A stretch of DNA of 64,000 nt, taken from positions 8,550,010 to 8,614,009 of the forward strand of contig NC_134144.1 in the NCBI RefSeq assembly GCF_033958435.1, given 5' to 3'. This stretch comes from Carettochelys insculpta. Taxonomy: Eukaryota; Chordata; Testudines; Carettochelyidae. The notes under the pieces are model-generated. The model had not been told where the DNA came from, ran no database searches, and saw nothing but the letters and a program-made list of their open reading frames with translations. The stretch's first letter is position 1, and each line of letters opens with the position of its first letter. A program made the position numbers and the translations under genes. Of the stretch, positions 1-11,049 are shown in pieces.

Positions 1-1125
1 CAATGGAATTCATAGAAAAATGTTTTATATAGGGTTGTTGCCTCCATAAATACAAACCAAAATTGCATAACACCAAAACTTGCCTTGAATCATGATGAAA
101 GGCTGTTTGTGTTGTTTTATGTGTTTGATGGATTTGGGAGAGAAACCTTGATATTTTGTGTGGGTGGAAGCAGTGGGAAAAGAAGGGGAAGGGAACTTTA
201 AGGACTTTCAGAATAAACTCTCAGCTGTAAATATGTTAATTACCTTGGAAATAAAAGGCTGTGGGGTTTGTTTCTACACAGAGGAAACCGATCATATTAA
301 AACATCAGGCAAAGAATCACGTACTTGAGATAATTAAGTATGGATTTCTAACTTAAATTTTGGCATGGGCTCTGAGGCGTCCCTATGACACAGGAGGTTT
401 AGTGCTGCAAAGGAAAAAAACGAATGTTACAGCTTTATTATGACTTAAATCAGGGGTCTGCAACCTGTGGCTCCAGAGCCACATCTTTAAGGTCTTCTTT
501 GTGGCTCCCAACACTGTAATTACAAGGTTTAAAAAAAAAACAAGCCAAAAAAAAACCTCCTGATTATTTTCAATAAGTGGTTTATATCTAAAAGCCCAAA
601 AACGAACAACTCATCTAAATAGCAAATGATATGTGATCTTCAAACGTTGGGTAACTCCCCGTACTGTCCTCCAGAGAGAGACAAAGTTAGGGAGTGAAAG
701 TCAGGAAGACAGTGGTGCACACAGACACATATACACGTTAAGTGTGAGGACATAGAATATGTAAAAAGTTTGTGAACATCCCGCTGTAATCATGTATCGC
801 ATTGCAAATCATATGTGCACTGTTCTTAAAATGGGTTACAAAAAGTATGGTTTCATGTTATTTATTAAGGACCGTCTCATATTCACATGATAGAATTTTT
901 TTACCAAATTGGAAAAAAATGGCACTTGTAGCTATTTTGGTTGCCAGCCCCTGGCTTAAATGGATGAAGGTTAGTTATATATTGTATGGTACTGGGCATA
1001 CTCACAACTGTTTCAAAGAGTTGCTGTGGGCTTAAGAGAGATGTTCCAGGGTTGACTGTCACTTGAAATTGATTTAGGAAGGTTAATTTGTTGTCCACCA
1101 ACTGTTTTCAATTGCTGTTGTCTAG
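1..1125 (+). other. KANSL1L: Intron of KANSL1L (3' part)
   Basis: This is non-coding sequence upstream of the first exon in the window, ending in a pyrimidine-containing tract and TAG at 1123-1125. A hAT-like terminus lies at 451. No other gene was recognised, and short open frames here show no family resemblance. The N-terminal coding exons of KANSL1L must lie upstream of the window. Confidence 0.8.
451..640 (+). mobile_element. hAT-like DNA transposon end
   Basis: The segment starts CAGGGGTCTGCAACC followed by a 'gtggctcc..gagccac' palindrome, a typical hAT (Charlie-like) terminus in vertebrate genomes. The matching right end was not found, so the extent is a guess and the copy is probably truncated. 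Confidence 0.45.
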
Positions 1126-1323
1126 GGGATGGTGATCTTAGAGGAATTCCCACTTCCAAAAGACATTTTGAAGAAGCAAACACAATTGACAAACCCAGAA
1201 GCTTTATTAAACACTACAGGGAATTCTCAAGCTACCCTTGAGAGACAAGATTCTTTGCTGGAACACGACTTTGAAATGTCACCAAGCAGCCCCACTTTAC
1301 TCCTAAGAAACATAGAAAAACAG
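1126..1323 (+). CDS. KANSL1L: KANSL1L exon (window exon 1)
   Basis: This is a 198-nt, phase 0-0 exon of KAT8 regulatory NSL complex subunit 1-like. It is bounded by tctAG before 1126 and GTaaag at 1324, where the frame meets a stop within three codons. It encodes residues 1-66 of the portion seen here, beginning G-M-V-I-L-E-E-F and ending R-N-I-E-K-Q, a polar, Ser/Thr/Leu-rich segment without a named domain. KANSL1L is a paralogue of KANSL1, the scaffold of the NSL histone acetyltransferase complex in the nucleus. The assignment comes mainly from the downstream PEHE exons. This exon is accepted because its splice sites and phase join the same reading frame. An exon before it is required. Confidence 0.85.
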
Positions 1324-4124
1324 GTAAAGTAAAGTAAGAACTGAGTGTCAAATGGAGCCAAGCGACCTATTACAGAATTACGGCAAGCTGCCCAGCATTT
1401 ATTTTCAGACTCATAAAGATATTTCACATTCTTAAAAGTGGTTTCTGATGGATTTAAAGTCTTAAATAAATAAATTGGTCACTAGGATTACCAATTAACT
1501 TTTCATTACTGAAGTGTGTATAATTCCGTTTTGATTTAATCAGAGACCATCTCTTGCTTCAGAGAAATACACATCAAGTTTCTGCACAGCAGATCTAACA
1601 GTTTTATACCATTTTGCTCTGAAGGATTTAGTTTAGTGCACTTTTGCTACAGTTTCTCATTTCACAAAATTATAGTACTGTAAATGAGTGCACCTTTTCT
1701 GTGAAAATAAGTTACATTAAAAAAAGAAAAACAAAACACCTTTGTTTACATGCTCTCCCCAGCAAACAGAGGTCCAATTCTGTGAAAAGTTACATCTCTG
1801 TAACCCTACTGACTTTTATGGCTTAGGCATAGCTGAGAGCAGAATTTTGATGCGTACTGCCACAAATATTAATTTTCCAAGTTGGATTGTAGAAAATATG
1901 TTATAGACACTTGAAGGTTTTTCTTTCTCTGCAGCTAAAGATATAGGGGGAATGTGTTCCTGAACCAACTACAGGACACTTGTTGGGATAAAGTGGCGTA
2001 AAACTTGCTTTTTATTATGTACAAAACAGAATATATAAGGTCGATTGTAGTTTTAGGTGCATCACTGGGAAATCTAGTCTACTTTTTAAAAGCTAGATAA
2101 AAGTAGTTTCAGGCAATACACCCATTCCTGACTGCTCCTACCAAGTTTTTGTGACTTTATGATCATATTTTCCTGTTTAAAGAGTTCCCTTTTTATTTAT
2201 TGTGAAAAAGGATACAATGAAATGGGAAATATACAAAGTGCTGGCAAAAGCACAGAGAAAACTGGAAAGTATTTTTTAGAATGTCCCATCTTAACCTGCT
2301 TACTTGAAACATTCAACATGCAGTTCTTTGCAGACCACCCTGAAAGCAATTCAGATTAAAGTGACATCTGTGGTTTTTTGAGGAACTTGAACAATGTCAG
2401 ACTGTGTTAAAGTGTGTGCTGTATTCTGGAAAAGGACTGAAATTATACTCTTCCTTATTTATTGTCTTGCTGATTCCATGACAGATTTTTCACATTATAA
2501 TAAAAAGATGATTTACAGAGCTGGTAAGTAGATAGACTAGCCTATGTTCTTAGAAAACATTGTGTATTTTTTTTTCTTTTTCACATTTCACTTACAATAA
2601 AAATCCTGAAGGACAAACAATGCCCTCAGTTAAGAAGCTCCACTGTCTTAAAAGGATATGTTTGTTTAAACAAAAATCCTCTTATCTGTGAACTGACAAA
2701 AAAAAAAAAAACCAAAACCAAAATGTAAACCTGATATGAACTGGTGAGACACAATATACTTAGAACTTTACAATAGTGCTGTTTTGCAGCCATTTTTCAG
2801 GACAGAAGCTGCCTTCAAGTCTTGGTTGTTTTCCCTTATCATTTGAACTATCTGGAGCTACGTTTGTACTTTAATGCTATATTTGGTCTCGGGTTTTTTT
2901 GGCATCTTGTTTGGTTTGATTTTGACTTTATAACTGATTCTCTGCTTTCATTTTCAACTTGAAGATTTTATTCACATATCTCAAATCTTTATGCTATTAC
3001 ATCACTTAAACATTAATTCACTGAAAATACGTGATTAAAAATCAAAACAAAAAAGCAGTCAAGTAGCACTTTAAAGACTAACAAAATAATTTATTAGGTG
3101 AGCTCATCTAATAAATTATTTTGTTAGTCTTTAAAGTGCTACTTGACTGTTTTTTTTGTTTTGATAGTATATAGACTAGCACGGCTCCCTCTCTGTTTCT
3201 GTGATTAAAAATGAGATTGAAAAATGTTTCTTTCATGTGCTCTTGTCCTTAAAAGTGCAAATAAGATTCCTTTTTATGAGCACTTTAAGAATACTTCATA
3301 AATAATCTTACTCTTTGAATTGTGAATCCTAGTCAATAAAAAGTTAGACGTGACTGCTATTTTAAATATATATAATTTATTTTAGCAAAGTCAAACTATT
3401 TAGTAGTAATTTCTCCTAAATATAAGCTAGTGGTTAAATTTTAACATCAGCCTAACGGTTTAACATTAAAAACACAGAGACATTGCAAAATATTATCTGG
3501 CTCCATCCACAGTTAATCACTTTACAAGAAGGAATTTCTAGCCTTAATGAATTAACAGCATCTCTGTTATGTGCAATTCTTAAAGCCATGATTTTTTTAA
3601 TGAGGGCTTTCAGTGTAGTTTTTGAATATGCCAGTAAAAAAGAAAAAAGGTAGGTATTTCTAGCATCTTATTATTTATATTAGCTCTGGCTATCATTTTA
3701 CTGGTCATTATTATGCCTTTTCTCAACCAAAGTGAGTAACTAAGAGGATTCTTTCAATGACCAAACTATTTTGTTTATCAGCCAACAGAACAAGTAGGCA
3801 GTTGGATTTTTTTCTCAAGGCAATATTGAAGCCCAGTTTCGAAGTTGTGAACTGTGGCTGTATTACCAGATGCAAAGCTCTTACTATTATTAACTGATAT
3901 GTGAAAGATAAAATGCATTTTGCTGGTTACTTTAAAGTTCAAATTTATTTATGTTCTTAAATGATATGAGGTGCCTTTTTTTTGGCCTTTTTTATATCTG
4001 TAGATAATCTGGTAATTGTCATGGAGAAAACTAGAATACTAAATGGTGGGGGGGCGGGGAGAAAAAACCACCTTTTAGTTTGTTGCTTGGTATGAATGAA
4101 AAGTTTGGCTACTGTGTCTTTCAG
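1324..4124 (+). other. KANSL1L: Intron between window exons 1 and 2
   Basis: This 2.8-kb AT-rich intron runs from GTaaag to ctttcAG. It contains an inverted pair of repeat tails near 3044-3200 and homopolymer runs. No other gene was recognised. Confidence 0.85.
3044..3200. repeat. Inverted pair of Penelope-like (?) 3' tails
   Basis: The sequence 'aaaacaaaaaagcagtc..' is followed at once by its reverse complement through 'aataaattattttgttagtc' and 'aaagtgctact', forming a hairpin of about 65-bp arms. The + arm continues into 'gtatatagactagcacggct'. The same tail recurs near 8900, 9080, 9640, 37400, 37600 and 57700. The family is suggested to be Penelope-like because a Penelope-type coding fragment abuts another copy at 9693, but this is inference. 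Confidence 0.75.
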
Positions 4125-4246
4125 AGTGCTCAGCTGAGTGAAATCATCAATAATCTAGTTGCTCCACTCAATCTGTCCCCCACATCCTTTCCTCTCTCTT
4201 CCAAGTCGTGTAAACACAAACAGCTGGTTAATGGCATCTGTTTCAG
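4125..4246 (+). CDS. KANSL1L: KANSL1L exon (window exon 2)
   Basis: This 122-nt exon starts in phase 0 after tttcAG and leaves two bases of an Arg codon before GTaggt. It encodes S-A-Q-L-S-E-I-I-N-N-L-V-A-P-L, then a Ser/Pro stretch and a K-S-C-K-H-K motif. The K-x-C-K-H-K followed by V-N-G-I segment is what I expect from the KANSL1/KANSL1L family. The split Arg codon is completed exactly by the first base of the exon at 26375, across a 22-kb intron. Confidence 0.9.
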
Positions 4247-4981
4247 GTAGGTGACGGTGTGATGTAATTTTGTTTCTTGAGAACAGGTTAGTGCTGTAGC
4301 TTCAGTATTTTTTGTAACGTTAAGTCAATTAACATTAGTAATTTTACAATAGTAAATATAAAAAAGAGAGAGCTTTTGCTTCTGAACTTAAAGGTAGCAG
4401 CTTTGCTTTTGACTTTGGAATAGTTTAACAGTTTCGTTATTTAAGTTGTCATAAATTCCACAGATTGTTACATACAAGTGACATTTTTCTATATCAAAAT
4501 GTGGCTGAGAAGTGGGGAGAGAGAGGGCAGAACAGTTATTGCAAGCTTAAATTTATATTTATTGTGCAAGGATAAATTCAGGGGAAAATGATGTACAGTA
4601 ACTGTTTAGACTTTGGAATATATTGTCTAAGAACAGCCTTCTTTATGTGACGGCCCCCCCATTTTTAACAATGAAAACACTTCTGCAATAAGAAAAAAAA
4701 AAGTAAGGTATCATTATATACCACAAGCATTCAGTGGCTTATTTTTCTTCTTCGACTGATGGTTCATGTGCATTCCAGTGGGTGTGTGCATGTGCTGTGT
4801 GTGTGATCATTGGAAGGTTTTACCCCAGAGGTACTCACTGAGTCGCTGTGGAGCTCCCTGGAGTGGTGCCTTCATGACATGGTATATAGGTCTCTGCTGA
4901 CCCTTCCACACCTTCAGTTCCTTACCGCCAGGGATGGTTGTTAGAGTGATTGTTCTCTTGCTCAGCAAGATAGCTCTAGCT

Positions 4982-5656
4982 CAGAGTCTGGCAATAATTT
5001 TTGCAACAATTTTCATACTGGTCACAGGCCAGCTCTGGGCCACTCAGAAGGGGCAGGGCCTTGGGCCGAAGGGTTGGAACTGGGGACTACAGAGAGAGTT
5101 AAAGAGAATGTGTGAATATGAAAGAGAAACGCTTTTTGTGAAAGAGACCTTGTGACGCTGAGTGTGTGTTGCAGTGTATATGTGACAGTGACTGTGTATG
5201 TGGCACAGACTGGGTATGTGTGCCAGTGACACAGAGTGTGTATGCTGGCTGCTGCTGAGTAAGCTTTTGAGTGAAGCCACCCGCTGTCTCTTTAAGGGAA
5301 ATATGCCCAGTTCTGTTGTCTCCCCACTCCTCTGCACTCCTGAGTCACTTACCATCAGGCTGGAGCAGCTCCACTGTGTGTCTCCTTCCTGATCCCTGCT
5401 CTGCAGAGATGGGGTAGGAGGGCAGGGGAACATCCTGACTTCAGCACTTCCCTCTCCCCTCCAACCTCCTTCCCTCTGCACAGCTAGCAGGAGACTTTAG
5501 AAGCAGCTCAGCTGCCGATGGAACAAGGTGTGGGGAGGGGCAGCTGAGAATATGCTGCTGGCTGTAAGTATGCACACTGCTAAAGAGCTTGGTGGGCCAG
5601 AGAAAAATGCTTGGTGTGCCAGATCGGACCCCCAGGGCTGATTTTGCCCACCTCTG
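4982..5656. mobile_element. Non-autonomous hAT-like element
   Basis: The ends are CAGAGTCTGGCAATAATTTTTG and the inverted 'attttgcccacctctg'. They form a short TIR of the 'cagaggtgggcaa' type. The 8-bp flanks match at only 5 of 8 positions, so target duplication is not proven. The interior has GT-rich stretches and no transposase. It is nested in DIRS copy 1. Confidence 0.65.
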
Positions 5657-6599
5657 CCCTCACTGTTTCCCGTTTTATATATAGCTATTCTAAGTATTAG
5701 TCATTCAAGTAGTCAATAGATAATAGGTTTTTGTTGGGATCTCCAGGATTTTCCTTTCCTTTCCTTTCTTGTTTTGACCAGAGACATGCAATTACCCTGC
5801 AGGTTTAAGCACTGGGACTCCTGTGGTATGCCTATGCCCTAAGAGTACCTCCAGTCACTGATAATAGCAGTATTTGCAGAACTTCTAGCCAGACTGTTGT
5901 GCTGGCATTGACACCAGCACTGAATTCAGGATAGCACACGGCACAGGCATGACACCAGCCTTCCTCTCAGCACCACCCACAGCACAGCCATCTGTGATAA
6001 CACTGATGTTCCCAGCATCGGCACCTGAACTAATGCCCTCAACAGCCTTCATATGGTACTGAGACAAACCAGCCACAATGAGTTGATGTTCACCAATGCC
6101 CACCTTTTTTCAGCACTATCAGGAACTCCTCCAGCTTGGTGTGGGTCCAAGTACACATCAGAGTCTGAGGCGGAGTCCTCAGTATTGCATAGTGTCAGTG
6201 CCAATCGCAGTCTCAATTTTGGCACCACTCTCAGCACCAACAGTGGGAAGGAAGTCGCTGCAGTGATGCAAATGTCCTGGCCACACAGTGGCAGGCTCCT
6301 GTGGAGTGGACACGTTGGGCCTACCAATGGGATCAGGGCAATGGTGAGCATTGCCTCATTGTGGGGACATCAGTGATTTCCACCTGCCGGCTGCCTTTGG
6401 CCATGTTGATTGCCTCAGACCACCAAAAGGGGCCAGAGACTGAACCTGTGCAGACACTGCCAGAGCACCTGGCTACACCAGTGTCAGTACCACCCCTGCT
6501 TCCAGCAGTTCTCCTGTCCAGCACCTCTGGGGACAGCAGGGAGACTGAAGGTCAGGAAGACCCAGTTCCCAGAGCCACTCCCTCTTCACTGGATGAGGC

Positions 6600-7135
6600 A
6601 GTAGTGAGCACTTCTTCCTCCCTTCCCATCCTGGTCAGTAAGGCACATCAGGACCGCCTAAGACTGGTAGCCCACATCTTCATTGGGCTTGTGGAGGAGG
6701 TGGTAGTGGAATCGGAGCCGATAGTGGACATGCTGGCCTCAGAAGAGCTCTCCAGAATAGTTTTGCAACTTATTAAGACAATCCTGTCCACTACAAAAGC
6801 ACGGTGGTAGACCCCAGCCTCAATTACACCAATGGCTAAAGGGGTCGAGAAACACTATTTCATCCCCCGGTAAGGGTATAAACATTTATTTACACACACC
6901 CTGCCAGGGTCCCTTGTGATCGATGCTGTCAAACACAAAGAGCAGCGGAGGCAGCCAGGACCAGCCTGGAAGTATAGGGAGGCTAAGAAGCTGGACTTCT
7001 TCAGTTGTAAAGGGGGGCTGCAGGTGTGCATGTTAAATCAAGAGGCAGTGCTGAGTAGGTATACCTACAACTCCTGGAACATACCATCGAAATTCCAAGA
7101 GCTCCTCCCTGTGGACTCTGCCAAAAGTTAGCTGC
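6600..7135 (+). pseudogene. DIRS gag remnant (copy 1)
   Basis: Short open segments align by eye with the intact gag at 18827-21064. At about 6976 a K-K-L-D-F-F motif corresponds to K-K-L-E-L-F of the intact gag, followed by a degraded 'LxxxAVLSRYTYNSW' segment matching the ALxNHNFDNYTRL region. Stop codons and frameshifts separate the pieces. It is not translatable as a unit. Confidence 0.6.
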
Positions 7136-8629
7136 AGTTTTTGAAGAGGGCAGAAGGGTGGCTCGCCTCTCTCTCCTGGTGGCATTGGACTTGGCTGATT
7201 TGGCAGTGAGCAACTCTGCCCCCATTAGGCACTTCTGCTAAAGGTTGTCATCCACTTCCATGTAAACCAGGACATAATCCTATTGGTTTCTTCCCAAAGG
7301 CCCACACCAACTCTGAAGAGTGGGCCTTTCATTCACTGGATGTCAGACACACTCTAGCCTTCTGTAGCAGTTCACAAAGCTGCTTCATAAATCACTGCAG
7401 TTCTTTATTGCGATAGCTGAAAGAATGAAGGGACTCCCTATTTTGTCCCACTGTCTCTCATCATGGATCACATCCTGCAATGATGAGCTGTCCGATAGTT
7501 CAGCCTTAGTACTGACACTCCTTCCACAAGAGCACAGGCTTTCTCCACAATGTTCCTTGAAAAGATTCCCATTCAGAACATTTGCACGGTGACGATGTAG
7601 TCCTCTGTTCACACCTTTGTGTCCCACTATGCCATCTCCCAGCAGGAAGGGATGACACATCATTTGGTAGAGCAGTTCTTCAGACAGCAGTGCAATGAAC
7701 TCCAATCCTCCTCCGGTTAAACTGCTTGGGAGTCGCCTCTTCGAATGCACATGAGCAATTACTCGAAGAAGGAAAAGCAGTTAATCACCTTTTGTAACTG
7801 TTCTTCAAGATGTGTTGCTCATGTCCATTCCAAATTCCGCCCAGTTTCTCTATTGGCATATCTGGCAAGAAGAAATTGAGATTGTGGGGAGAGGTGGAAG
7901 AGCCCTAAATATCACGCCACGAAGGTGCCACTCCAGGGTGCTCCACAGCTGACCCAACAGGTACCGCTAGGGGAAAAAATCTTCCAATGGTTGTGCATGT
8001 GGTATGCTCACACACGTAATGGACATGAGCAACACGTCTTGCAGAACAATTATGAAAGGTAGGTAACCATTTTATCTTTTGGTTAGGTTTACTGTCCTGC
8101 ATAGCAGATTACTGTGTGAAGTGAATAGTAGAAAATGTTGTTCAGTAATGGCATTTTAGAATTGTTTACAAATTGCATCTTTCATTCAAAGTTATTAAAG
8201 TATTGTACTAATAAACATTAGTTTCAGAACATATTTGAGATAAGTATTATACATGTACAAAAATTGTAAGGTGTGATCTTGAGAGATTAGTCTTCTGCTT
8301 TCGAAGGGCTGATGAATACCCACAACTGCATTAGATATCTGTGGAAGAATAGAAGAGAGATCCATGGAAAATCAGGCCAATGTGACTCAGCTGAAGTCGG
8401 AGAATGTTCATGGCAATGTTTGGAGTAGAAGCTGTCTCCAGATTCTTTGTCCTGTGCCTTAACCTGACATTTTTTTTCAGAAGTTTATCTTTTATTTGTT
8501 TAACCAATTTATTTCTAGAAATATTTTCTGAACTATCTTTTTAGAATGACCTGAAAGTGTGTGTCTTACTGAAGAGGAATTTTCACAACAGTTTGGAAAG
8601 AGAGGCTACTGAACTCTCTTTTATATTCA

Positions 8630-9000
8630 AATTCGACACATAAACATGTAATTTGAACCTGGATGGGAATTTTCTAGGTCATTATAGGGGCTCTTATGCA
8701 TACTTGGCTTTATCTAATTCTTGACTCTCCCCCACCGACCCATTCTGCCCCTCTACTCTCTGATTTGCTCACCTCGATAATATTTTTCTGATTTGTCAAT
8801 TTTGATTATTATTTTTGGTTCTCTGTGCCTTAAATATTGAGTCTGTTCTGGTATGGCTATGATCTGAAGAAGTGGGTCTGTCCCATGAAAGCTCATCACC
8901 TTATAAATTATTTTGTTAGTCTTTAAAGTGCTACTGGACTGCTTTTTTGTTTTGATAGTATATAGACTAGCATGGCTCTCTCTCTCTTACTATTCAGATT
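8630..9000 (+). repeat. Penelope-like (?) tail, forward copy
   Basis: This copy runs from 'ttcgacacataaacatg' through 'tctgaagaagtgggtctg' and 'aaagtgctactggactg' to 'tagtatatagactagcatgg'. It is the first arm of a large inverted repeat with 9045-9390. Confidence 0.8.
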
Positions 9001-9044
9001 GATGTTTGTGCTATATATAATTCTCATCTTTAATAGTGGCAGAG

Positions 9045-9390
9045 AGATATCTGTGTTAGTGTGTATTCTATCAAAACAAAAAAACAGTCATGTAGCACTT
9101 TAAAGATTAACAAAATAATTTATTAGGTGATGAACTTTCATGGGACAGACCCACTTCTTCAGATCATAGCCATACCAGAACAGACTCAATATTTAAGACA
9201 CAGAGAACCAAAAATAGTAATCAAGGTTGACAAATCAGAAAAATATTATGAAGGTGAGCAAATCAGAGAGCAGCGGGACAGGGGTGGGGGTGTCAAAAAT
9301 TAGATTAAGCCAAGTATGCAAAAGAGACCCTATAATGACCCAGAAAATTCCAATCCCAGTTCAAACCACGTGTTAATGTGTCGAATTTGA
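9045..9390 (-). repeat. Penelope-like (?) tail, reverse copy
   Basis: This is the reverse complement of the neighbouring 8630-9000 copy at moderate divergence, with the same landmarks in reverse order, such as 'agcactttaaagattaac' and 'cagacccacttcttcagatc'. The two form an inverted repeat about 750 bp in span. Confidence 0.8.
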
Positions 9391-9690
9391 ACACACAAAC
9401 ACATTTTTTGAACCGGGATGGGAATTTTTTAGGTCATTATAGGGGCTTTTTTGTATCTAATTCTTGAAACCCACCCCCCGCCCCGCTGCTCTCTGGTTTG
9501 CTCACCTTGATAATATTTTTCTGATTTGTGAACCTCGATTACTATTTTTGGTTCTCTGTGCCTTAAATATTGAGTCTGTTCTGGTATGGCTATGATCTGA
9601 AGAAGTGAGTCTGTCGCACGAAAGCTCATCACCTGATAAATTATTTTGTTAGTCTTTAAAGTGCTACTGGACTGCTTTTTTGTTCTGATC
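9380..9690 (+). repeat. Penelope-like (?) tail, second forward copy
   Basis: This is a third copy of the same tail, directly following the reverse copy, so the order is forward, reverse, forward. It ends at 'ctggactgcttttttgttctgatc' and abuts a Penelope-type coding fragment on the opposite strand. Confidence 0.8.
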
Positions 9691-9692
9691 AT

Positions 9693-9915
9693 TAGTTCCA
9701 GAGATAGTATTTCCAGAATAGATATGTGGACAAAGTTGGCAATGGGGCTTGTTGCAAGGAAGAGTTCCAGGACTGGTATTATTGCGGTATAACCTGTGGT
9801 TGCTAGTGAGAATCCTCATAAGGTTGGGAGGTTGTCTGTAGGAGAGAACAGGCCTATCACTTAGGGCCTTCTGGAGTGTGGCACCTGATTTAGGATAGGT
9901 TGTAGGTCTTTAATG
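9693..9915 (-). pseudogene. Penelope-like element coding fragment
   Basis: Read on the minus strand, about 70 codons stay open and give S-Y-R-Q-P-P-N-L and then a Cys-containing segment C-N-K-P-H-C-Q-L-C-P-H-I. That C-x4-C-x2-C-P-H-I block resembles the linker found between the reverse transcriptase and GIY-YIG domains of Penelope-like elements. Neither RT nor a complete endonuclease domain is present. The fragment is short, has no start and is probably a truncated insertion. The family call rests on motif memory, not alignment. Confidence 0.6.
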
Positions 9916-9919
9916 ATGC

Positions 9920-10604
9920 GTTGCGATGGTTTGAGTTGGGGGCTGTCAGCACCCCTGCTGGCTCACCCCACACCACCATGTCTGGCTCTGGCTCCGGCTC
10001 ACCACCCACACACATAGCACCAGCTCAAACACCGCCCCCCCTGCCCTGGTTTAAACCCCCCACGTGCAGCCCCAGTTCCATCTTCCTGGCCCTGTTCAAC
10101 CTCCCGCACATGCCTCTGGTTCAGCACCCTTGCCCTGGTTCAAAAGCCTCACGTGCAGCCCCAGTTCCATCCTCCCACCCCAGTTCAAACCCCCCGTGCA
10201 CAGCTCTAGTTCAACACCCCCCCCGACCCCATGCTCCAATTCAAAGCCCCCGCATGTGGTCCTGGTTCAAACCCCCTGCGGCCCAGCTCACCATCCAAGC
10301 AGGGCTCCAGCTTACCACTCCTGCGCACAGCTGTGGCTCAGCTCCACCCCTTGCCCCTCTGCAGCCCCAACCCACCCCAGGTTTAGCCCCTCTGCTCTTG
10401 TCCCATGACCCCAACCCACCGCCAGGCTTAACCCTCTCCAGCTGCTGCCCCCCACCCCCCCCGCTCCAGGACTTACCTTTCTGTTGCTTCCCCAGCTGCA
10501 GAACATGTGTTCCGCCAGGGAAAAAGCCAGACCCCCACTTAGCAAAATTCGGGTTACGTGAGGGTATGTGAAATGTAACCCTTGCGTAACTCGAGGGTCT
10601 ACTG
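9920..10604 (-). mobile_element. GC-rich element with Tigger/pogo-like terminus
   Basis: The right end, read on the minus strand, is TA then CAGTAGACCCTCGAGTTACG, which resembles Tigger/pogo ends that insert at TA. The interior is a C-rich, degenerate array of 'ggttcaaacccc' and 'cacgtgcagccccagttcc' units. One such unit recurs at 10061 and 10150, 89 bp apart. The left terminus was not found. Long proline-rich open frames here are by-products of the C-rich repeats. Confidence 0.45.
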
Positions 10605-11049
10605 TAGTTTGTTTTAGCAGAGGGACATGAATAGCTCTACTCCCTCCCAACCCCCAACTCCATGGTGGTTGAAGCTGTTAACTGCTGGGAGAGGCAAGGC
10701 TAGCCCGGGACAATCCCAAAAAACAAAGATTGTAAGAGACCAGACTAATTTGGGAAAAAGCTTTATTCATCCTTCACCTTTCAGCTCCAGATGGTAAATC
10801 ACCAAGACCTCATAGCAAGCTGTAAATATGTGGCAGACTATTGACAATTTTTAGTCCTCTCTGTCAGAGGACTCGAAGAAGGAATCCTGGACCCTGGCAG
10901 AGGAGGGGGTGCTGTCTGCGAGAGCAGTGTTTCATTCATGGCATATGCAGCAGCTTGCTCCATGGCTATTCGGAGGGCTTGTGGTTGCTTCTCTCTCTGT
11001 TCTTTCCCTTGAGTGTTGTTCCTATCATACCCATCCAGCAACACTGTGA

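Larger units (their letters stand above)
4745..8075 (+). mobile_element. Decayed DIRS-like retrotransposon, copy 1
   Basis: The left inverted terminal repeat is about 4745-4935 ('cttcttcgactgatggttcat..'). It resembles the reverse complement of 7890-8045, including the shared 'ctggagtggtgcc' block. An internal complementary region lies at about 7745-7840, where 'catgagcaattactcgaagaagg' is followed by 'gttcttcaagatgtgttgctcatg'. Between them are gag remnants around 6600-7130, with no recognisable reverse transcriptase. A hAT element interrupts it at 4982-5656. The element is strongly diverged, CpG-poor and internally deleted. Its orientation matches the host gene. Confidence 0.75.

Noticed and set aside
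5044..5481. 145-codon minus-strand open frame
   Set aside because: It sits in GT/CA-rich sequence of the hAT insertion, and His/Ser/Thr repeats reflect the dinucleotide composition.
9921..10571. 216-codon proline-rich open frame
   Set aside because: Three frames are open through a C-rich degenerate repeat. There is no domain and no splice context, so it is compositional.
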